Shown piece by piece: positions 50,615 through 59,400 of a stretch of DNA of 64,000 nt. The position numbers and the translations under genes are program-made. Positions within the stretch are counted from its first letter, which is position 1. Every line of letters starts with the position of its first letter. The stretch is taken from positions 124,070,501-124,134,500 of the forward strand of contig NC_083685.1 in NCBI RefSeq assembly GCF_033118175.1. Direction: 5' to 3'. Under the pieces are notes generated by a model. That model made no database searches, was not told where the DNA came from, and saw nothing but the letters and a program-made list of their open reading frames with translations. Source of the stretch: Dama dama. Its lineage: Eukaryota; Chordata; Mammalia; Artiodactyla; Cervidae.

Positions 50615-52943
50615 TTAGGTGTAATTCAGATTGTCCTTTGCAAAGGAGATGACCAGCATTTCAACAGTATGTCTTCCTGGAAGGGCAGATTCTGCTATAT
50701 CATCTTTATCTGCACCAAAAGATTCCAGAGGAATGTGGACACACTTCATGTCCCACTTGTAGAGCAAAGCTTCAAGTGACCAGTCAGCACTGAAAAAAAA
50801 TAAATTACTTTTAAAAACTGAGCTTTTCTTGTTTTGCTTTAGATATGTTCTCATTTTATCCTTAAGTTAGACACTGAATGAGTAGTAAGGCTTGTGTTAA
50901 CTTTTAATAAAACGGAGTAAACCAGGATTATTCAGGCTTACCTTCTTTTTTCCATTTTTTTATTTTTATTAGTTGGAGGCTAATTACAATATTGTAGTGG
51001 TTTTTGCCATACACTGACATGAATCAGCCATGGATTTACATGTGCTCCCCATCCCAATCCCCCCTCCTGCCTCCCTCTCCCTCCCATCCCTCTGGGTCTT
51101 CCAGTGCACCAGCTTACCTTCTTACCTGGTAAGTAGACCACAATTTGACTTTGGGGTTCTTCTGCATCAAAAAGTAAACTGTAGTTAGAATGTCCTCAAA
51201 GTCTAGGAAGAAAAGACTTAATAGACTTTTAATTCCATTGTATCTCTGGTTAAATTGAATACTGAGAAGAAAAAAAAGGTTTACCTTCTGGTTCAAAGAA
51301 TACATCAGATGCAAGAATGATGTCTTGTGGTGGTAGAGCCAGAAGATCCCGAGATACATGACCCCACGTGAGTCCTACAACATGGACCTGAGGCAGATTA
51401 TTCATTTGGCAGCTTTGCTGACAGATTTCTAGGCAGTGAGGCAACTCTGAACTGTCTGACAGTGTAACTTCAGCACCACATTTTGCAGCCACAATTCCTG
51501 GAAGGCTCACTCCAGCACCAATCTGAAAACAAGTTTAAAGGTTTTGCTTAGAACTGCAACAAGCTGTGGATCTTGGCAAATGGTTCTCATTTCATGCTTG
51601 CATTGGCCTTTAAGTACAGGGTCAATGTGTAAATTTGAATTTTCCATGTCTATAAAACACCATCATTCAACACTGCTGTATTATGTGGAGCTTCCTTTAA
51701 ACTTGTCATGACAGTTCTAACTGGGTCAAAGGAGTTGGTCTATTTCAGCATTTTAAAGGGCCCTCAACTCTGCAACTACAGGCTTGAACTGGGAGGGTCT
51801 GTAACTAAGACTCTGCAATCCAGTTGAGTCCGGGATGTGGGAACAACCACTCGTTTTATGTGGATTTTCAGTTTTGTGCAGGGTGGGACCTCCAATCACT
51901 GAGCTGTTAAAGGATCAACCATTTCCAAATGGGAGCATATCTTGAGCAGTTCCATTGTTTAGGATGTCCAGGGCATTATAGCACTATAATGACCTTCAGT
52001 CGCTTTCAGTTCTCATGATCTATAAGGAGTTCCTAATTATGACACCAGGTCTCTAGAAGCTCAGTGGGTGACTTGAATGTACAACCAGCCATTAAATTAC
52101 TAAATTTTAAATAGCTTTTAAACAGCTAAAGCCTGACAGGTCTTCAGCATGACTTAACTTGAGGGGATTTTTCCAGTTGGGTCTTTTTTTTTCCAGCTGG
52201 GTCTTTAGAGCAGCAAAGAACTTAAACATACTCACTTTGCATAATACCAAGAAGCCCCTTCATAAACATTATTATTGCTATGGATTGAAACATGCTTCCT
52301 GTTCAAGGATCAGCACTGAAGATTCCGGACCTTTTTTGAGTAGCTAAAAACCATTACTACTTTGAGCCCAAATTATGCACCAAATGCCTTCATTTCATTT
52401 ATATGCTTTTGCAAAAGTTAGGAGTTGTCCTTAAGCTGATTTGTCTTCAGCCTTTGGGTTTAAGCATAGTACCATTTCTGCAAATGACTTAAGTTTACTT
52501 CTGTAAGCCTTCAGCAGTCTTAAGCCAGGTGGAGTAGAGAGAAAGCACCGGATACATCTTAAAACTAACCTCAAGATCTCCAAAGATGAAAGCCAATTTT
52601 CGAGAAAGGCTGCAAGGTATAGCAGAGCCTAGATGACCCTGTTGGGACACCCCAGAAAGATGGCCTCAAAGACTGCTTCCACGCCAAGATTCCTTAAGAT
52701 TAGTCAATGGGTTTCACTTACACTTTAAAAAGTGTTTTTAACTCACTTCCCATGGAGGCTGGGCACATCATCCCTGACTTAAAAATATCTAACAAAACCC
52801 AGTAACCAGCATACAGATTCATAATCTAGGATTTTTGCAAACCTCAAGGGCACTTTTACCTCTAAGACAGCCTTGCCTGGCAGAGATCCTCTGTGAAACC
52901 ACAGGTACTGGGCCAGGACCACAGCACAGGGCCAAACATACAT
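50615..52943 (-). CDS. METTL23: METTL23, SAM-dependent protein-arginine methyltransferase
   Basis: Coding exons: 52943-52860, 51522-51285, 51202-51118, 50789-50615. The sum is 582 nt, i.e. 193 residues plus TAA (the human form I recall is 190; here the C-terminus reads KDNLNYT). The start MYVWPCAVVLAQYLWF is typical of the Methyltransf_16 family. The SAM-binding loop is LEIGAGVSLPG (27-37), the acidic residue after strand 2 is D51 (LSDSS), and the post-motif is ASDVFFEPED (99-108). The protein is reported to methylate histone H3 Arg17, and human loss causes intellectual disability. All splice sites are GT-AG. The donor of the third coding exon (51118) abuts an L1 insertion that duplicated it. 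The first exon (55658 upstream) keeps an open in-frame extension without ATG. The gene is head-to-head with JMJD6 and convergent with SRSF2. Confidence 0.96.
50948..51111 (-). mobile_element. L1 3'-end insertion at METTL23 splice donor
   Basis: A 164-bp ruminant L1 3'UTR piece lies sense to METTL23, with its A-rich tail near 50948-50975. The 12-bp repeats GCTTACCTTCTT lie at 50936-50947 and 51112-51123 on both sides. The duplicated segment contains the exon-intron junction of METTL23 coding exon 3. Confidence 0.88.
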
Positions 52944-53104
52944 TCCATATTGAAGATGCAGGACCTGAAAAGGAATTTTTTGTATGCCGTAAATAACATG
53001 CTGGAAGTCAGAATATTTATACAGCAATTACTGAGTGCCTGGCACTGGCATCCATTACAAAAATGACAATTCCCTGTTCTCCAGTTTATATCCTATGGGT
53101 GGGG

Positions 53105-53299
53105 AAGTGAAGTGAAAGTTGCTCAGCTATGTCTGACTCTGCAACCCCTGGACTATAGTCCATGGAACTGTCCAGGCCAGAATACTGGAGTGGGTAGCCT
53201 ATGCCTTCTCCAGCGGATCTTTGCGACCCAGGAATTGAACCAGGGTCTCCTGTATTGCAGGTGGATTCTTTTACCAACTGAGCCATCAGAGAAGTCCCT
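53105..53299 (-). mobile_element. Bov-tA SINE
   Basis: GTTGCTCAGCTATGTCTGAC.. to ..CTGAGCCATCAGAGAAGTCCC, in METTL23 intron 1. Confidence 0.88.
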
Positions 53300-53454
53300 T
53301 GGGTGGGGGAGAGGGAATATAAAACTATAATGCAATGTGATAAGCACTTTTTTTTCCTTTGTTTTTTTGTGATAAGCATTCTTCATAATTCACTTACTCA
53401 ACTAGAATTTATCCAGGGCCTGAGTGGCTATTTTAGGCTGAGGATATAACTCAT

Positions 53455-53526
<72 letters not shown>

Positions 53527-53703
53527 TTACTGTGGAGAGAGAACAAGTAAGCAAGTATTTTTGGTAATAATTGTGTGTGGTGTGTGTGTGTGTGTATCTT
53601 ACTGTGGAGAGACAACAAGCAAATATTTTTGGTAATAATTGTGTGTGTGTGTGTGTGTATCTTACTGTGGAGAGACAACAAGTAAGCAAATATTTTTGGT
53701 AAT

Positions 53704-53739
<36 letters not shown>

Positions 53740-53775
53740 CTCACTGTGGCGAGGCAACAAGTAAGCAAATATTTT
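53455..53775. repeat. Minisatellite with internal (TG)n, METTL23 intron 1
   Basis: Four tandem units, each a variable (TG)n run followed by about 48 bp (TCTTACTGTGGAGAG.. GGTAATAATTG). The first TG run is about 70 bp. The units differ by a few bases and by an AAGTAAGCAAATA/AAGCAAATA indel. Confidence 0.9.
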
Positions 53776-54087
53776 TGCTAATACTACTACCAGCACAATG
53801 TACCAGGGTGATGTGAGAGTAATAGGGGTGGGCAGTGACCACAAGGTGGTTGCTCAAGATAGGGAGACAGGATGATTCAGGCAAAGGCCAAGGCCTCTCC
53901 CAGGGCCCTCTCCCTGGCAGTGTGGGCCTGAGGGCTGGAGGTAGGGTTGCATAGTACAAGCATAGGTCAGAGGGAAAGCAAAGACCAGACATGTGGTGCC
54001 TTGCAGGCCACAGGAAGTTTAGCTTTTTATTTAAGTGCAGTGAGAAGATACTGGAGGCTTTTAAGCTAGGTGTAACCTGGTAATGGG

Positions 54088-54285
54088 CTTCCCTGGTGGC
54101 TCAGATGGTAAAGAAGCCATCTGCAATGCAGAAGGCCAGGCTTTGATCCCTGGGTTGGGAAGATCCCCTGGAGAAGGAAATGGTTACCCACTCCAGTACT
54201 CTTGCTGGGAAATTGCATGGACAGAGGAGGTTGGCGGGCTACAGCCCATGAGGTCACAGAGACACAACTAAGCGACAGAACAAGC
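54088..54285 (+). mobile_element. Bov-tA SINE
   Basis: GGCTTCCCTGGTGGCTCAGA.. to ..GACACAACTAAGCGACAG, in METTL23 intron 1. Confidence 0.9.
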
Positions 54286-54454
54286 ATGAACGTGCTAATG
54301 CTGAGGAACAGGGTGGTTCTAGGATGACACCTCAGATGAGGTCTGAGTAGAGCTGAGTCCTGGAGTTAGGAAGGCTGGCAACTTGTAAAGCCTTTGGGGA
54401 GGCACTGAATTCTGAGCATGGTATTTAGGGAGGCAAGGTAACAGCTCACAACTC

Positions 54455-54600
54455 TGGAATAAGCCTGCCTGAGTTCAAACTTGAGAAATGTAATTTAGCA
54501 ATACTAGCTGTATGACCTCACTCAAGTTACTTAACCTGTGCTTCAGTTTCCTCAACTGCAAAACACTATTTTCACAGAATGTCAGAAAAATTCAATGAAA
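54455..54600 (+). mobile_element. MIR SINE
   Basis: CCTGAGTTCAAACTTG.. CTAGCTGTATGACCTCA.. CAAGTTACTTAACC. Confidence 0.8.
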
Positions 54601-55657
54601 ACTTGTTCGTACAAAGTATACAAAGTTAGTGACTGTTAAAACTGCAAAACTGCAAGTCTTTCTGTTTCCTAACAGTGCGCCTCCCAGGGTGATACGCTGA
54701 AAAGGTAAAAATATAAAAAGTGAAGGAACTGAAGGTCTGAATATAATCATTCAATACGCTCAACAGAGATATTAGTGCTTAGGCTGCACTTGCCCACTGA
54801 AATGGCCCACTTTTGTCTGTGGAGTGTGTTTCTAAACAAATGCACTTCTTACCTAAAAAAATATTCTAGGTGTGAATAAAACAAAAATGCCTGCCCTGGT
54901 GGATTTTGCCCAGGAGTACAGTGAAGGAGTTCTGATTTGAAGTGAGTTATCCAAATTTAGGTAATTTTAAAAAAAGAGACATATCTTCAACAATACCCCA
55001 ATACAACACTTTTTAAATTAAAGGTGTATTTTTTCACAAGGTGTATCTTCATCCACTCCCTAAATTTGGGAAGAAATCGAAAGGGGAATTTTAACACGAA
55101 GGCTTTTAGAGACTGCCAGAAATGGATTCCACTCCTTCAACTCCAGCATACAACTCCTCTTAACCTGTTTCTCATATTCAAAACCGTTAATGCCAATGTC
55201 TACCCCACCAGCTGCTGTTAAAATCAAATGAAACACTGCAACGTGAAAGTGCTTTGAAAACCCGGACGCATAAAAAAATATATAATTGCTATTGAGAATC
55301 TGGGGGCAGCCATGAGCTGAAAGGAAGCAAGGCCAAGCCCCAGAAACTTTGATTAATGAGAGTTGGAATCCCCTCCCAGATAAATCTCAATTAACACGCC
55401 CTTCAACAAGATTATAAAAACTAGGTGTCAAGAATGTCACTTTCCCAGCAATAAATAATTAGGTATGGAGAAGTTCCCCTTCTCGACATTTAACCTGCCA
55501 AAAGGCTTCATACCAAACCGTTTGGCTCTGCGGGTTCACCCGAAGGCGGAATGAAAAAGCCCCTGACCCCCTCCCCTATACCCCTCCCTACAGCCCCAGG
55601 CCGGCTGAGACACACTATTGCCCAAAGGCGCTTCCCGGCGGGTGCCTTGACACGCAC

Positions 55658-55885
55658 CTGCGGGACGCACACCTCCAGTACGGCCCCCTCGTCTCCCAGA
55701 CCCGGCCCCTCCGAGAACCGAAAGCGCTGGGCCCGGACCACTTGCCCTCGGAGGCCGCCCTCGTCCGAAGAGGAGTCGGTGGCCTCCGTGCGGGCCGGGA
55801 GCAGGGGAGGGCGCCGGGCCGCCAGGCTGCCAAGTTGCACGCGCGAGGGCCCCCGGGCCGGCTCGGGCCGTCTCCCCGGAGCACG
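55658..55885 (-). other. METTL23: METTL23 first exon, open in frame but without ATG
   Basis: The donor CCGCAG|GTGCGT ends this exon at 55658, and the next exon starts at 52964 (acceptor TTTTCAG). Splicing gives ..LEVCVPQ|VLHLQYG|MYVWP.., open in frame back to a TGA at 55888-55886, with no ATG (first near-cognates GTG 55840 and CTG 55825). The segment VVRAQRFRFSEGPG looks protein-like. The 5' edge and transcription start are not determined. Confidence 0.7.
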
Positions 55886-56130
55886 TCAGGTCGCTACTAC
55901 CCGACAGCAAGCGGGGGAAGCACCCCTCGAGCGACGAAACGACCATGCAGCGAGAACAGACCCCCACACTAAGCAAAATAGACACAGAAAACAGGTGGAG
56001 CTGGCGGCTAGCCGGCCGGAAGAAGGCCAAAAAAGACACCATGCGCTGCCGGAAGTGACGAACAGGCAGCGGGCGCGGGAGAGGCGGAGCCGCAACGAAG
56101 AGGTAACACGACTGGGCTGACCTTCCCAAC

Positions 56131-56154
56131 ATGGCGGAGATCCTGCCTGTGTGA
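56131..56154 (+). other. Possible 7-codon uORF in JMJD6 leader
   Basis: ATG GCG GAG ATC CTG CCT GTG TGA lies about 300 bp before the JMJD6 ATG. It would be a uORF only if transcription starts upstream of it. The ATG also overlaps a YY1-type motif, so it may be purely a DNA element. Confidence 0.3.
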
Positions 56155-56432
56155 GGGCTGGACCCGGAGACGCGGAGGCCAATGGCTTATCGCGAGAGGC
56201 CGGAGGGCGGGGAAGACGACAGCCACTGGTCCAACCGGAGGCTCGGGAGGTGGTTGGGGAGTGAATCTTCTGGAAGGCGACTTTAAAGGCGCCGGGCCGG
56301 AGCGAAGGGCGATTTGGTGCTGCGGTCGCCCGAACCTGGGTGTGTGTGTGCGGGGAGGGGGGCGGCGCATTGGTGGCAGGAAGCGAGCTGCGCCGAGGTT
56401 GTCGCGGAACCAGCTGGTGGTGACCCTGCAGG

Positions 56433-59400
56433 ATGAACCACAAGAGCAAGAAGCGGATCCGCGAGGCCAAGCGGAGTGCGCGGCCGGAGCTGAAGGACTC
56501 GCTGGACTGGACCCGGCACAACTACTACGAGAGCTTCCCGCTGAACCCCGCGGCCGTGGCGGTAAGCGGGCCGCGATGGCGGGCCGGGCGGACCACGGGC
56601 ATCCGCCGGGGGCTGTGCGCACCTCTCCCGGGACCGGGGTCCGCCAGCCGCCCAGCACTGTCCCCGGAGTTCCGACGGGCTCGCCCGCACCCCGCGGAGG
56701 TCGGGGTCGTCGGCGCCCGTTCCAGGGCGGGCCTTCTTTCTCCTCGCCGCAGCCGCGCCTGCCGGGGGCAGCTGGAGCCCCACGCCCTTGACACCCTCCA
56801 CGAGGCCTGTCACCCCTGCACCCCTTTTGGGCGGCGGGGCCATAGGGAACTTGGGCGTCCAAGGCCACGAGTGGGAGACGCGAAGCCCCGCTTGCCTGGT
56901 GGGATAGCGGTGGCGCTGCCGTGCCCGAACGCACGCACGTCCTTTCCCCTCCCTACGAGGAGCCAGAACTAGAATCTGGCTCCTTGGGCATGTGATTGCT
57001 AGTTGGCTTTGGAGAACACCCTTACCTGCCACTGGGCTTTTCTTTCTCTCTCTCTCTTTTTTTTAATTCGATGGGTCTTTTCTGATTCCCTCAGGACAAT
57101 GTGGAAAGGGCAGACGCTTTACAACTATCGGTGGAAGAATTTGTGGAGCGATATGAAAGACCGTACAAGCCCGTGGTTCTGCTGAATGCCCAAGAGGGCT
57201 GGTCCGCGCAGGAGAAGTGGACTCTGGAGCGCCTCAAAAGGAAATACCGGAACCAGAAGTTCAAGTGTGGGGAGGATAACGACGGGTACTCGGTGAAGAT
57301 GAAGATGAAATACTACATCGAGTACATGGAGAGCACCCGCGATGACAGCCCCCTTTACATCTTTGACAGCAGCTACGGGGAGCACCCCAAAAGAAGGAAA
57401 CTTTTGGAAGACTACAAGGTGCCCAAGTTTTTCACCGATGACCTTTTCCAGTATGCGGGGGAGAAGCGCAGGCCCCCTTACAGGTAAATACTGGGCAGTG
57501 ATGTGGTTATAATCTTGTCTCCAACAACTAATCTTTTTTCTGAAACAGTGAGTGGTTCTGCCTTGGTTGCTCGTGGAACTTAGAGGGCTTCCCATACCTG
57601 CCCAGAGCCTCCTGCCTGATGCTGCCTGGGCATCAGATTTCTGAAAGCTCCCCCATGCGACCCAAGCGTGCAATCAAAGTTGAACCAGTGATCTGTAAGG
57701 GACATTTTATTTTACCTAAATATTTACTTATCTTGACTGTGCCAGGTCTTGGTTGCGGCATGCAGGATTTCATTCCCTTTTGTTGTTGTTTAGTCGCTCA
57801 GTGGTAGCCAACTCTTCTGTCACCCCAGGGACTGTAGCTCTGCAGGCTCCCCTGTCCATGGGATTTCCCAGGGAAAATTGCTGGAGTAGACTGCCATTTC
57901 CTACTCCAGGGGATCGGCTCAATCAAACCTGCATCTCCTGCGTTGCAGGTGGATTCTCTACTGCTGAGCCATCAAGGAAGCCCCTAGTTCCCTGACTAGG
58001 GATCAAACCTGGGCCCCCTCCATTGGGAGCTCGTAGTGTTAGCTATTGGACCACCGGGAAAGTCTCTGTAAGGGACATTTTAATAGCTAAAGTCCAGCAA
58101 TAAGCCACGTCAATGATTTTTCTGTTAGGGATCAGTCCATGTACAATTTACTCAGCATTTCTGTATATCAGAATTTGCCGTTTTCAAAATAACAGTAACA
58201 TTTGTATAAAACTGAAAGCTGCTTTTGTGGCATATATGTAGTTAAATTACACTGCACATCTTGGATGCTTCCATCCTTTAGGTGGTTTGTGATGGGGCCA
58301 CCACGCTCTGGAACAGGAATCCACATCGACCCTCTGGGAACCAGTGCCTGGAATGCCTTAGTTCAGGGCCACAAGCGCTGGTGCCTGTTCCCTACCAGCA
58401 CACCTAGGGAACTCATCAAGGTGACCCGAGAAGAAGGAGGGAACCAGCAAGATGAAGCTATTACCTGGTTTAACATCATCTATCCCCGGACGCAGCTTCC
58501 AACCTGGCCACCTGAATTCAAACCCCTGGAAATCTTACAGAAACCAGGAGAGACTGTCTTTGTACCAGGTATAAATGATCCGAAAGTACTTTCTTTGATT
58601 TCAGTAATCTGTCATTTTGGAGCACAGTTGTATACAGAGAGTCAAAGAAACCCCTCTGCATGCTGACTCTGGGTGAACTGACTGGGGCCTACCTCTGACT
58701 GTGAGGCGTTGCTGTGTGATCACCTGCTCAGGGGGCTGCTGTCCACCTTTCTTGTAGCCTGTGTGTATAATGACTATTGAAAAACTTCTTATCTGCTGGA
58801 GTCCCTGATCATTTTTATTCCTACTAGTTACCCAGTGTCTTTGTGTGTGTTCAGTGACTTGTGCTTATTTCCATAAATGGGGTTTTTGACACAGTGTAGC
58901 ACTGGGTGGATTGAGTCAGGAAACAGTTACTTAAAAGCCAAGAGGCAGGAAATCCTACACCTGAAAATTACACTTTGTTTTGATAGGTTAAGTGTTGGAA
59001 TTGAGGGTATTTAAGGTATGCACCCTCCTCCTAGAAACCGAAGAACTTGCTGCCTTTACAGTTTTGGTCACAGCTTTGGATGGTCAGGGCTGGACACATT
59101 TATTATGTAAAAGAGCCAGAGAATAAATATTTTAGGCACTGCAGGCCGGATGGTTTCTGTCATAAGTACTCAGCTCTGCCCAGGTGGCAGGAAAGCAGGC
59201 ATGGCCAGGCTCCAGTGAAACTTTACACAAGCAGGTGGTTGGTGGTTCCTGCCTCAGGAGGAGCGTTTACCACACCGGGTCTTGTGGACAGGAATCCCCA
59301 GTTTCTGAAGTTTGTGTCACATGTTATATGAAGTTTGTGTTGTGGGGTGATTGTGTGTAGAGCCCGTTCCTGTCTAACTGTTTATTTGTTGGATTTCAGG

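Larger units (their letters stand above)
55500..56990. promoter_or_regulatory. CpG island, bidirectional METTL23/JMJD6 promoter
   Basis: A very GC- and CpG-rich block spans METTL23 exon 1, the intergenic gap and JMJD6 exon 1. No TATA box was seen. A YY1-like AACATGGCGG lies at 56129-56138. The two ATG-bearing transcripts leave it in opposite directions, so one shared promoter is likely. Confidence 0.8.

Noticed and set aside
53451..53768. Thr-His / Val-Cys repeat frames
   Set aside because: Translation of the (TG)n minisatellite.
53455..53775. Possible CRISPR-like array (repeats with spacers)
   Set aside because: Units are contiguous tandem copies with a TG microsatellite in a mammalian intron, not short palindromic repeats with unique spacers.
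55536..56132. 198-codon minus and 189-codon plus frames across METTL23 exon 1
   Set aside because: GC-driven open frames; only the frame that splices into METTL23 exon 2 shows family sequence.
56008..56934. 308-codon and 249-codon minus-strand frames over JMJD6 exon 1
   Set aside because: Long frames are expected by chance in CpG islands. They have low-complexity Pro/Arg/Gly composition, no family resemblance, and overlap the real JMJD6 exon.
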